The notes under the pieces are model-generated. The model was not told where the DNA came from. It did not search any database and saw nothing but the letters and a program-made list of their open reading frames with translations. This document shows, in pieces, positions 25,646-33,017 of a stretch of 64,000 nt of DNA (position 1 is the first letter of the stretch; every line of letters starts with the position of its first letter). The DNA is taken from NCBI GenBank assembly GCA_017509685.1, contig JAFWPA010000039.1, positions 1-64,000 of the forward strand, given 5' to 3'. A program made the translations under genes and the position numbers. This stretch comes from Bacteroidales bacterium. GTDB lineage: Bacteria; Bacteroidota; Bacteroidia; Bacteroidales; UBA932.

Positions 25646-27526
25646 ATGGCAAAGAAAGCGATTCTGAATCCGGACTATCTGTTCGAAGTCAGCTGGGAAG
25701 TATGTAATAAGGTAGGCGGTATCTATACCGTCATCGCCACCAAAGCCCTGCACCTGCAGGGACAGTTGGGTCGCCGTCACATATTTATCGGCCCCGATGT
25801 CTGGATGCACCGTGCGGGCAACCCGGACTTCCTGGAAGACCCCATGCTCTACCGCTCCTGGAAGGCGCAGGCCCTCACCGAGGGTCTCCGCCTTCGCGTG
25901 GGCCGGTGGAACATCCCCGGCAAGCCCGTGGCCATCCTGGTGGACTACAAGCAGTTCCTGCCTCAGGCCGACGACATTCTGGCCCGCCTGTGGAACGATT
26001 TCGGCGTGGATTCTCTCACCGGCAACTGGGACTACAAGGAGAGCGCCGTGTTCGGCGTGCTGGCCGGCCGCGTGGTAGAGAGTTTCTACAACTACAACCT
26101 CAAGGGTGGGGAGCATGTGGTGGCCCAGTTCCACGAATGGCAGACCGGCGCCGGTGTCCTGTATTTGAAACAGTCCGGTGTTCCCGTGGCCACTGCGTTT
26201 ACCACGCACGCCACCATGATGGGCCGCTGCCTGGCTGGCAACAACCTGCCCATCTACAGTGATATCACCTCCTATGACGGGGACGAAATGGCCCGCCGCT
26301 TCAACGTGACGGCCATCTACTCGCTGGAGAAGAAATCGGCCCTTAACGCCGACGTCTTCACCACCGTGAGCGACATCACCGCCAAGGAATGCGCCCAGTT
26401 CCTGGGACGCCCCGTGGACGTGGTCACGCCCAACGGGTTCGAAAACAGCTTCACCCCCTCCTCCGACGAAGACTACGCGCGCCTGCACGACGCCGCGCGC
26501 ACGCGTCTGGTAGAGGTAGCATCGGCCATGAGCGCCGAGGAAGTGCCCTCCAACGCCCTGTTCATCGGGATTGGCGGCCGCTATGAATTCAGGAACAAGG
26601 GAATCGATGTGTTTATCGACTCCCTGAGCAAACTCAATTGCTCCGGCTACGACGGCCGCAGCATTCAGGCTTTCATCATGATTCCTGCCGGCCATCACGG
26701 CCCCGACAAGGAACTGGTGGCCAAGATGACGGGCGAAGGCAATCCCCATTACCAGACCCAGGTGTCGCATTATCTGATGAACGCCGAATACGACACCATC
26801 AGCAACACGCTGCGGGCGAAAGGCCTGTGCAACGCCCTGGGAGACAAGGTGAAGGTGTACTTCATCCCCTCCTACCTGAACGGGGACGACGGCGTATTCA
26901 ACATGCCTTACTATGACCTGCTCTGCGGTCTGGACCTGGCCATGTTCCCGTCCTACTATGAACCCTGGGGGTACACGCCCCTGGAGGCCCTGGCCTTCCG
27001 TGTGCCCACCCTTACTACCTCCCTGGCCGGATTCGGCCTGTGGGTGGAGACCCATTACAAGAAAAAACATCCCGGCATCACCGTGCTCAAACGCAACGAC
27101 ACCAACTACGACGAAGTGGTGGACGGCACCGTGGCACGTATTCAGGAGCTGGCCGGACTGGACAAGACCCAGCGCAAGGTATACCGGGAAAACGCCCGCG
27201 AAGTGGCTCAGATAGCCCTGTGGGACAATCAAATTGTGTATTATCAGGAGGCCTATTCCCTGGCCCTTTCCAAGATCAAGGACCGGGAGGACTCTTACAA
27301 AACCAAGAAGAAGACTATGCAGTATTTTAAAGCAGACGTTACCAACCCCAACTGGAGAAGCATCCTGGTCACCCGTCACCTCCCGGAGAAGCTCTCCGTC
27401 TGGAGAAGATGTCCAAGAACCTGTGGTGGTGCTGGAACGAGAGCGCCAAGGACTTGTTCAAGTCCATTGACCCCGAAGTCTGGCACAAGAGCGGCCACAA
27501 CCCGCTGGTGGTGCTGGATACCGTGA
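25646..27526 (+). CDS. GT3-type glycogen synthase, runs into phosphorylase frame
   Basis: The frame codes 626 residues. Residues 1 to about 550 are a glycogen synthase of the eukaryote-like GT3 family: FEVSWEVCNKVGGIYTV at the start, FHEWQTGAG, TTHATMMGR, and the donor site SYYEPWGYTPLEALAFRVP. There is no stop codon after it. Translation passes KKKTMQYFKADV into what aligns with the usual N-terminus of the GT35 phosphorylase, then leaves that frame at about 27395-27400 and ends at 27526 in 43 unrelated residues. Restoring one base would give a single GT3-GT35 protein of about 1,411 residues (25646-29880). I favour a fusion gene with a 1-nt deletion or a sequence error. Confidence 0.85.
   Translation: MAKKAILNPDYLFEVSWEVCNKVGGIYTVIATKALHLQGQLGRRHIFIGPDVWMHRAGNPDFLEDPMLYRSWKAQALTEGLRLRVGRWNIPGKPVAILVDYKQFLPQADDILARLWNDFGVDSLTGNWDYKESAVFGVLAGRVVESFYNYNLKGGEHVVAQFHEWQTGAGVLYLKQSGVPVATAFTTHATMMGRCLAGNNLPIYSDITSYDGDEMARRFNVTAIYSLEKKSALNADVFTTVSDITAKECAQFLGRPVDVVTPNGFENSFTPSSDEDYARLHDAARTRLVEVASAMSAEEVPSNALFIGIGGRYEFRNKGIDVFIDSLSKLNCSGYDGRSIQAFIMIPAGHHGPDKELVAKMTGEGNPHYQTQVSHYLMNAEYDTISNTLRAKGLCNALGDKVKVYFIPSYLNGDDGVFNMPYYDLLCGLDLAMFPSYYEPWGYTPLEALAFRVPTLTTSLAGFGLWVETHYKKKHPGITVLKRNDTNYDEVVDGTVARIQELAGLDKTQRKVYRENAREVAQIALWDNQIVYYQEAYSLALSKIKDREDSYKTKKKTMQYFKADVTNPNWRSILVTRHLPEKLSVWRRCPRTCGGAGTRAPRTCSSPLTPKSGTRAATTRWWCWIP
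27395..27400 (+). other. Apparent 1-nt deletion (frameshift) in the synthase-phosphorylase gene
   Basis: Upstream codons read H-L-P-E-K-L-S (27377-27397) and downstream codons in the next frame read L-E-K-M-S-K-N-L-W-W (from 27400). Only two bases, GT, lie between them. One added C (TCC-CGT-CTG) restores a continuous match to the phosphorylase N-terminus. Confidence 0.75.
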
Positions 27527-29880
27527 GTATCAAGCGTTTCCAGCAGCTGTCGGAAGACGAAGACTTCCTGGCCCGCATGAAGAAGGTTCTGGACGAGTTC
27601 GATACTTATATGGCCGCCAAGGCCAAGCGCAAGAATCCTTCCGTGGCCTATTTCTGTATGGAATACGGCCTGGACACCTCGCTCAAGATTTATTCCGGCG
27701 GTCTGGGTATCCTGGCCGGCGACTACCTGAAGGAAACCTCCGACATGAACACCAACCTGGTGGCTGTGGGCCTGCTGTACCGCTACGGCTACTTCAACCA
27801 GGTGCTCAGCGCCCAGGGTTATCAGGTGGCCGGTTACGACGCCCAGGACTTTGCCAAGATTCCCGCCGTGCCCGTACTGGACAAGGACGGTAACTGGCTC
27901 ACCGTTTCCGTGGCATTCCCCGGCCGTACCCTCACCGCCCGCCTGTGGAAGGTGGAGGTGGGCCGCACGGACCTGTACCTGATGGACACGGACCACGAAG
28001 ACAATATCCCAGAAGACCGCGAGGTTACTTTCCACCTGTACGGCGGCAACTGGGAGAACCGCCTGAAGCAGGAACTCCTGCTGGGCGTTGGCGGTATCCG
28101 TCTCCTGCGCAAGCTGGGACTGAACCCGCAGGTGTACCACTGCAACGAAGGCCACGCCGCTTTCACCGGCCTGGAGCGTCTGCGCGAGTACATCGAGCAG
28201 GACAACCTGGACTTCTCCGAGGCCCTGGAGGTGGTTCGCGCCAGCTCCCTGTTCACTACCCATACGCCGGTTCCCGCCGGTCACGACGCCTTCGATGAGG
28301 GTATGCTGCGCCAGTATATCGGCCACTATCCCGATCGTCTGAAGGTAGACTGGGAAACCCTGATGTCCCTGGGTAAGGACAACCCGCTGGATCCCCACGA
28401 GAAATTCTCCATGAGCAACCTGGCCGCCAACATCTCCCAGAACGTGAACGGCGTGTCCATGCTGCACGGCAAGGTGTCCCAGGAAATCTTCGCCCATATG
28501 TACCCCGGTTACCTGCCGGAGGAACTGTTCGTGAGCTATGTCACCAACGGTGTGCACTATCCCACCTGGTGCGCTCCCGAATGGAAGCCCGTACACGCCA
28601 AGGTGTTCGGCCCCGAGTTTGCCACGCACCACTACGACAAGTCCTGCTTCGAGGGTATCTACAAGATCTCCGACGAAGAGGTGTGGAACGTGAAGAAGAG
28701 CCTGAAGGTCAAACTCATCGACTTCCTGCGCGAACGTCTGATGGACAAGACCGTGAGCAACCACTACAGCCCCACCGAGCTGGTGACCATCCTGGAGAAC
28801 CTGCGCGACGACGTCCTCACCATCGGCTTCGCCCGCCGCTTCGCCACTTACAAGCGCGCTACGCTGCTGTTCCGTGACCTGGACCGCCTGGACAAGATTG
28901 TGAACAATCCCGCCCAGCCCGTGCAGTTCCTGTTTGCCGGTAAGGCCCATCCCGCCGACAAGGCCGGTCAGGACCTCATCAAGCAGATTGTAGACATCTC
29001 CAAGGATCCGCGCTTCATCGGCAAGATTGTGTTTGTTCCCGGCTATGACATCACGCTGGCCAAGCGTATGGTCCAGGGCGTGGATGTGTGGATGAACAAT
29101 CCTACCCGTCCGCAGGAGGCTTCCGGTACTTCCGGTGAAAAGGCTGCCATGAACGGCACCATGCACTTCTCCGTGCTGGACGGCTGGTGGGTGGAAGGCT
29201 ACAAGGAAGGCGCCGGCTGGGCACTTCCCATCGAGCAGGCCTACGAGGACAACAACTTCCAGAACGAACTGGATGCCGCTACCATCTACCAGATCCTGGA
29301 GAACGACATCGCACCCGCATATTATAATGTAGACCGCACCACCGGCCGCAGCCGTGAGTGGGTGGGCTATATCAAGAATACCATTGCCAAGGTGGCCTGC
29401 GACTTCACCACCAACCGCATGCTCACGGATTACATCAACCAGTACTACGACCCTCAGGCCAAGGATGTCACCGATATGGTGGCCAAGGACTTCAAGAAGG
29501 CCCGCGAACTGGCTGCCTGGAAGAACCGCGTGCGCCGCGAGTGGGAGAATGTGATCCAAGTTTCCCGCAGCCAGCCTGCCAATACCTATGACATTTCCCA
29601 GGCGCAGCCGCTGCATTCCGAAGTGGAACTCCAACTGGGTTCCCTCACCCCTGAAGAAGTGGGTGTGGAGGCCGTCTTCGCCCAGGTCGATGCCCACGGC
29701 AAACTGCACATCGTGGAAGTGCAGGAGTGCAAGGTGGACAGCTTCCAGGATGGCGTGGCCAAGTACAGCGCCGACGTAGTCCCGGACAAGACCGGTGCCT
29801 ACCAGGTAGGTGCCCGCGTGTTCGCCAAGAACCCGCTTCTGCCGCACCGCCAGAGCTTTGAGTGCGTGAAGTGGCTGTAG
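27409..29880 (+). CDS. Alpha-glucan phosphorylase, GT35
   Basis: 823 residues from the first ATG in this frame; the true N-terminus (MQYFKADVTNPNWRS) is coded at 27317 in the frame of the upstream synthase. The enzyme releases glucose 1-phosphate from alpha-1,4 glucan. The pyridoxal-phosphate lysine is in SGTSGEKAAMNG, and CNEGHAAFTGLERL and KRATLLFRDLDRL are family blocks of the shorter phosphorylase group. The stop overlaps the ribF start region by 19 nt. Synthase and phosphorylase are opposing activities, so a fused form is of special interest. As it stands the phosphorylase would lack about 30 N-terminal residues. Confidence 0.88.
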   Translation: MSKNLWWCWNESAKDLFKSIDPEVWHKSGHNPLVVLDTVSIKRFQQLSEDEDFLARMKKVLDEFDTYMAAKAKRKNPSVAYFCMEYGLDTSLKIYSGGLGILAGDYLKETSDMNTNLVAVGLLYRYGYFNQVLSAQGYQVAGYDAQDFAKIPAVPVLDKDGNWLTVSVAFPGRTLTARLWKVEVGRTDLYLMDTDHEDNIPEDREVTFHLYGGNWENRLKQELLLGVGGIRLLRKLGLNPQVYHCNEGHAAFTGLERLREYIEQDNLDFSEALEVVRASSLFTTHTPVPAGHDAFDEGMLRQYIGHYPDRLKVDWETLMSLGKDNPLDPHEKFSMSNLAANISQNVNGVSMLHGKVSQEIFAHMYPGYLPEELFVSYVTNGVHYPTWCAPEWKPVHAKVFGPEFATHHYDKSCFEGIYKISDEEVWNVKKSLKVKLIDFLRERLMDKTVSNHYSPTELVTILENLRDDVLTIGFARRFATYKRATLLFRDLDRLDKIVNNPAQPVQFLFAGKAHPADKAGQDLIKQIVDISKDPRFIGKIVFVPGYDITLAKRMVQGVDVWMNNPTRPQEASGTSGEKAAMNGTMHFSVLDGWWVEGYKEGAGWALPIEQAYEDNNFQNELDAATIYQILENDIAPAYYNVDRTTGRSREWVGYIKNTIAKVACDFTTNRMLTDYINQYYDPQAKDVTDMVAKDFKKARELAAWKNRVRREWENVIQVSRSQPANTYDISQAQPLHSEVELQLGSLTPEEVGVEAVFAQVDAHGKLHIVEVQECKVDSFQDGVAKYSADVVPDKTGAYQVGARVFAKNPLLPHRQSFECVKWL

Positions 29881-30809
29881 TAACTACAGGATTCTTTGAC
29901 GGTGTCCATCTGGGGCACCGTCATGTTCTTGAGACAGTGGTCTCCTTGGCCCGTGAAAAGGCCGAGGAGGCCGTTGTAGTTACGTTCTGGCCGCATCCCC
30001 GCACGGTGCTGCAACAAGACGCCCGGGAGTTCAGGCTGCTGTCTTCCCTGGAAGAGAAGAAGGCCCTTTTGGCCTCCTGCGGCATCGATCACGTCGAAGT
30101 GCTCCCTTTCACCCGCGAATTCGCCGCCATGAAGGCCGATGAATACCTTCGGCTCCTGGCCGATAAGTATAGCGCCTCGGTAGTTGTCATGGGATATGAC
30201 AATAGAATTGGTAGTGATAAGAAGACGGCTGGAGAGATAAGTGCTTCGCCGGCCGTCGCTTCGCGACCCCTCCCATGCGCGTTGTTCTCCGAACAACCGC
30301 TCTGGGCCCCTCCCTCTTACGTGGCCGAGGGTGGCCACGGGCCTGCGAATCACTCACCTCTCCAGCCTCCAATCTCTTCCACTAGAATTCGTCATGCATT
30401 GGAGGAGGGGAGGATAGAGGATGCAAATGGGATGCTGGGGTACCGGTATGGGCTGTATGGCGTGGTGGTGGCGGGGAACCGGCTGGGAAGGACCATCGGG
30501 TTCCCGACGGCGAATATGCAGCTGTACGAGCCATTGAAACTGGTGCCCATGAACGGGGTGTATGCCGTTGAGGTGGAGGTGTGTGGAGAGACGTACCGGG
30601 GGATGTGCAATATTGGCTTCAGGCCTACGGTGGACGGGAAGGTGCGTACCATTGAGACGCACATTCTGGACTTTGACCAGGAGATTTACGGTTTGCCGCT
30701 GCGGATCCGTTTTGAGCGGCGCATCCGGGACGAACGGAAGTTTCCCTCGATGGAGACATTGCGGTCGCAGCTGGAGATGGACCGGCAAAGCGTGTATTCT
30801 CTGGAGTAG
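29862..30809 (+). CDS. ribF: Riboflavin kinase / FMN adenylyltransferase with inserted palindrome
   Basis: 315 residues from GTG at 29862; GTG at 29871 is an alternative. Both starts overlap the phosphorylase gene. The N-terminal FAD-synthetase domain has GFFDGVHLGHRHV and the ISSTRIR block. The C-terminal riboflavin kinase domain has GRTIGFPTANM, NGVYAVEV and ETHILDFD. It makes FMN and FAD. Residues about 123-169 are low-complexity, Pro/Ala/Ser-rich and are coded by a 141-bp palindromic element in frame (30227-30367). This stretch stands where the family has about 30 residues of the adenylyltransferase domain, so the FAD-synthetase half may be impaired. Confidence 0.88.
   Translation: MREVAVVTTGFFDGVHLGHRHVLETVVSLAREKAEEAVVVTFWPHPRTVLQQDAREFRLLSSLEEKKALLASCGIDHVEVLPFTREFAAMKADEYLRLLADKYSASVVVMGYDNRIGSDKKTAGEISASPAVASRPLPCALFSEQPLWAPPSYVAEGGHGPANHSPLQPPISSTRIRHALEEGRIEDANGMLGYRYGLYGVVVAGNRLGRTIGFPTANMQLYEPLKLVPMNGVYAVEVEVCGETYRGMCNIGFRPTVDGKVRTIETHILDFDQEIYGLPLRIRFERRIRDERKFPSMETLRSQLEMDRQSVYSLE
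30227..30367. repeat. 141-bp palindromic element in frame inside ribF
   Basis: Outer arms GGCTGGAGAGATAAGTG (30227-30243) and CACTCACCTCTCCAGCC (30351-30367) match at 15 of 17 positions. Inside are the hairpins GTCGC-TTC-GCGAC (about 30255-30267), GTTGTTC-TCC-GAACAAC (about 30281-30297) and CGTGGCC-N6-GGCCACG (30320-30339). The length is exactly 47 codons, so ribF stays open. It resembles in concept the Rickettsia palindromic elements that insert into genes in frame. Confidence 0.75.
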
Positions 30810-30818
30810 TTGGGTACT

Positions 30819-31089
30819 GTTGCGGGTTGACTATTCCCCCGTCGCAGGTTAAGCAATGAAGTGTCGCAGGTCTGTAAAATAACGCTGATCTGCAACACTG
30901 GAATGCACAGAAGGCCGAAATGTGTCGCAGGTCGGTCCTGAAATGTAGACCTGCGGCGTTCTGTATAATGACCTGCGGCGGTATGGCCGATGAATTGTTG
31001 CACGAAGGCCTATGACTTGCGACGCTAGAGGTTCTGACCTGCGATGGTATGTCTGCTGACCTGCTGCATTATGCTAGCTGACTTGCGCT
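30819..31089. repeat. Left 22-bp-phased repeat array of the transposase unit
   Basis: The core is GACCTGCGAC or its complement GTCGCAGGTC. Complement-orientation cores start at 30819, 30841 and 30863 (22-bp steps) and 30924. Forward cores start at 30887, 30948, 30970, 30992 (degenerate), 31014, 31036, 31058 and 31080, again in 22-bp steps. Facing cores at 30863/30887 and 30924/30948 form 34-bp palindromes with a 14-nt spacer. The bases between cores vary. The array begins 10 nt after the ribF stop. Confidence 0.85.
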
Positions 31090-31136
31090 GAATCTGCCGG
31101 AGGTGCTCGCCAAAATCCGGCGAAAAATGCATGAAT

Positions 31137-31185
31137 CCGCTAAAACATAAAAAAAAACCTGCAAAACATGATTTTGTTTTAGCGG
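31137..31185. repeat. Inverted repeat upstream of the accessory gene
   Basis: Perfect 10-bp arms CCGCTAAAAC (31137-31146) and GTTTTAGCGG (31176-31185) enclose an A-rich stretch with a smaller CAAAA/TTTTG pair. It lies between the left array and the promoter of the 143-aa gene. It could be a terminator-like hairpin, an operator or a transposase target. Confidence 0.5.
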
Positions 31186-31212
31186 GTTATTGCGTGGTGA
31201 TTTTATTGTTTT

Positions 31213-31220
31213 TATGTTTG
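31213..31220 (+). promoter_or_regulatory. Promoter -7 box for the accessory-transposase pair
   Basis: TATGTTTG matches TAnnTTTG, 46 nt before the ATG at 31267. A possible -33 TTG is at 31190-31192. Confidence 0.5.
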
Positions 31221-31266
31221 TCCGAGCCGCCAAATCTTGTCGACATAACCTTAAATCACCATAGAT

Positions 31267-31698
31267 ATGAAAAAATTTCTTGAAGTCCTCATGGACGATG
31301 AAGGTCTTTTGCACCTGAGCACCGATTTCGAATTTGAAGACAGTCGGGATAATCCCCCGGCCGATGTGATGGAGTACATGGCAAAACACGATGACCTGAA
31401 TAGGCGTGCCATTCGCAGCCTGGTAACCGAAATATGGAAAAACAGGAATCCGAATCCAGGAAAGGCCATCCGGTGCTTGGCCATGGCCGAGATTATAGCC
31501 TGCGCAGAACCGTACGATCATGCTGAACACTTTTGGAGTGCCATGATGTTTGATTACATCCCTAAGTATGAAAAACTGGCATCCAGTCTCAAAAAGCCTT
31601 TCGGCTACGATCCATCCAAAATGATTCGTCCAATAACTGGCGTTTTTCCCAACGGCATGCCGCCCATCCCCTTCGGTTTTGGCAAAACAAAAAGCTAG
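31267..31698 (+). CDS. Unrecognised 143-aa partner of the transposase
   Basis: I do not recognise this protein. It is 143 residues, acidic at the N-terminus (MDDEGLLHLSTDFEFEDS), largely helical in the middle (about 40-120) and Pro/Gly-rich at the end (GVFPNGMPPIPFGFGK). There is no signal peptide, membrane segment or Cys cluster. Its stop is 2 nt before the transposase start, so the two are co-transcribed and probably work together. It sits between the repeat array and the enzyme. Possible roles are repeat binding or control of the transposase; both are guesses from position. Confidence 0.65.
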   Translation: MKKFLEVLMDDEGLLHLSTDFEFEDSRDNPPADVMEYMAKHDDLNRRAIRSLVTEIWKNRNPNPGKAIRCLAMAEIIACAEPYDHAEHFWSAMMFDYIPKYEKLASSLKKPFGYDPSKMIRPITGVFPNGMPPIPFGFGKTKS

Positions 31699-31700
31699 TT

Positions 31701-32654
31701 ATGGCATTCCAAAGAATTGTAACCCGCACGCTCCCCGATGGCCACGTGTTCAAGATGTATCCGTTTCACATCAGTCTGGAAGGAATGGAATCTGTCTTGC
31801 TGTGCAGGGATGATGAAGACTATGATCACCTTCAGAAGTCCATTTACGTGAGTGCTTATAAGAATGACTGCCGCGTTGTCTCGGAAATAGCCATGTCCAG
31901 TCATGGCCATGCGGCTATCCTGGCTCCCGAACTGGAGATGGCGCAACGCACCGGGGAGATGATCAAAAAACGTCACTCCCAGTATTTGAGCTGGAAATAC
32001 AATGAGAAGGGGATACTGAACCGTTCCGATATATGTGTCAAGTATCTGGATACCGATTGGTATGTACGAAATGCCCTGGCATATATCCCCCGCAATGCAG
32101 TAGATACCGGTTTGCGTGTGGAGGACTACCGGTGGTCGTCTTATCGTGGCATGTTCGTAGAGGGCCGAAGCACTGCGGGCGTATATCGTGTGGCCCATCT
32201 TAGCCGTCGGGCGCGGGAGCTGCTTTTCCGTACACACGAGGATTTGTCCATAGTTCCATGGGTTCTGAATATCGACGGCAACATAGAACCGGCCAGCGCT
32301 TGTGACTATGAGTACCTGGAAGGTGCATTTAACAATGATCAGGCCTTTTTCCTGAAGACAATCGGTTCTGTCAATACAGCCGAAATGCAGCAATTGCTGG
32401 TGCTGAATGGCCGAAACAAGCAGACGGACGCCGAAATGCTGGCCGTTATATCCCGCCTGGCCGAAAAATGGTACGGAAAAACCATTCTGGAATTGACTCC
32501 GGAGCAGAAAGCGCACCTTTTGCCATATTTGTATCGGTCGTATCGTACCACGGTGCCGCAACTGGCCCGCTGCTTGAGGATGACCCGCGAAGTGGTGGCT
32601 GGTCTGGTACCAGTCCGCGGCAGAACGGCCCGCAGTTTGGTGACTTTGCCGTAG
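31701..32654 (+). CDS. REP-associated Y1 (HUH) transposase-like protein
   Basis: 317 residues. The HUH metal motif is HGH (H68, H70 in AMSSHGHAAIL), where family members more often read NHVH. The candidate nucleophile Tyr is Y95 or Y100 in HSQYLSWKYN. The block YIPRNAVDTG...EDYRWSSYRG (about 127-149) is the hallmark of the RAYT branch of PF01797. A C-terminal region (about 275-305, LARCLRMTREVVAGL) looks like a helix-turn-helix. HUH enzymes nick single-stranded DNA at hairpins. The first bases of the right repeat array directly follow the stop codon. Confidence 0.82.
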   Translation: MAFQRIVTRTLPDGHVFKMYPFHISLEGMESVLLCRDDEDYDHLQKSIYVSAYKNDCRVVSEIAMSSHGHAAILAPELEMAQRTGEMIKKRHSQYLSWKYNEKGILNRSDICVKYLDTDWYVRNALAYIPRNAVDTGLRVEDYRWSSYRGMFVEGRSTAGVYRVAHLSRRARELLFRTHEDLSIVPWVLNIDGNIEPASACDYEYLEGAFNNDQAFFLKTIGSVNTAEMQQLLVLNGRNKQTDAEMLAVISRLAEKWYGKTILELTPEQKAHLLPYLYRSYRTTVPQLARCLRMTREVVAGLVPVRGRTARSLVTLP

Positions 32655-32659
32655 GTTCT

Positions 32660-32878
32660 GTCGCAGGTAGTATGTCGCAGGTTTTGTTTCAATCCGTTGC
32701 AGATTAGGTCATGTTGTGTTGCACGTCCGCAAAAAAACACTGACCTGCGACGCTGGAACGCGTAGGATGTGGATTTGCGTCGCGGGTCGGCTGAAAAATG
32801 CAGACCTGTGACGTTACGCGTAATGACCTGCGACGGTATGTCTGCTGACCTGTTACGTTGTGCTGGCTGACTCGACGC
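32660..32878. repeat. Right 22-bp-phased repeat array of the transposase unit
   Basis: Complement-orientation cores start at 32660, 32674, 32696, 32718 and 32779; forward cores at 32742, 32803, 32825, 32847 and 32869. From 32674 on, the steps are 22, 22, 24, 37, 24, 22, 22, 22. The left array has the same series 22, 22, 24, 37, 24, 22 and then continues for five more steps. The two arrays are therefore copies in the same orientation on either side of the two genes. Confidence 0.85.
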
Positions 32879-32937
32879 GCCTCTTTTCCCGGACGCAAAA
32901 ATGTGGACAAGAGGGATGCTAAATAAAAAATAATTGC

Positions 32938-32945
32938 TACCTTTG
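32938..32945 (+). promoter_or_regulatory. Promoter -7 box for greA
   Basis: TACCTTTG matches TAnnTTTG and lies 72 nt upstream of the greA start codon, just before the leader hairpin. Confidence 0.6.
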
Positions 32946-32960
32946 TGGTGACATAAGGCT

Positions 32961-32994
32961 CGACGACCGTTCATCGGTCGTCGGCTGTTTTTTT
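32961..32994 (+). terminator. Intrinsic terminator in the greA leader
   Basis: A perfect 9-bp stem (CGACGACCG at 32961-32969, CGGTCGTCG at 32975-32983) with loop TTCAT is followed by GCTG and seven T. It begins about 9 nt after the expected transcription start and 24 nt before greA, so most transcripts could end here. This looks like an attenuator or short-RNA source. Confidence 0.8.
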
Positions 32995-33017
32995 GACAAC
33001 GTTAAAAAAGTAAGATA

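Larger units (their letters stand above)
30819..32878 (+). mobile_element. RAYT-type transposase unit flanked by phased repeat arrays
   Basis: About 2.06 kb made of a left repeat array (30819-31089), an unrecognised 143-aa gene, a Y1/HUH transposase-like gene and a right array (32660-32878) with the same internal spacing plan. GC content is visibly lower than that of its neighbours. No target-site duplication or terminal inverted repeats were found. It fits REP-associated tyrosine transposase loci, in which the enzyme is flanked by the palindromes it recognises. Whether the whole unit moves is unknown. Confidence 0.65.

Noticed and set aside
24362-27379. Open frame of about 1,000 codons antisense to the glycogen genes
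   Set aside because: It is the shadow of strongly biased GC codons in the GH57 and GT3 genes; no domain or start signal supports it.
30819-31089. 22-bp-spaced repeats considered as a CRISPR array
   Set aside because: Only about 10 bp of each 22-bp unit is conserved, orientation switches within the array, the variable parts are 12 bp, and no cas genes are present.
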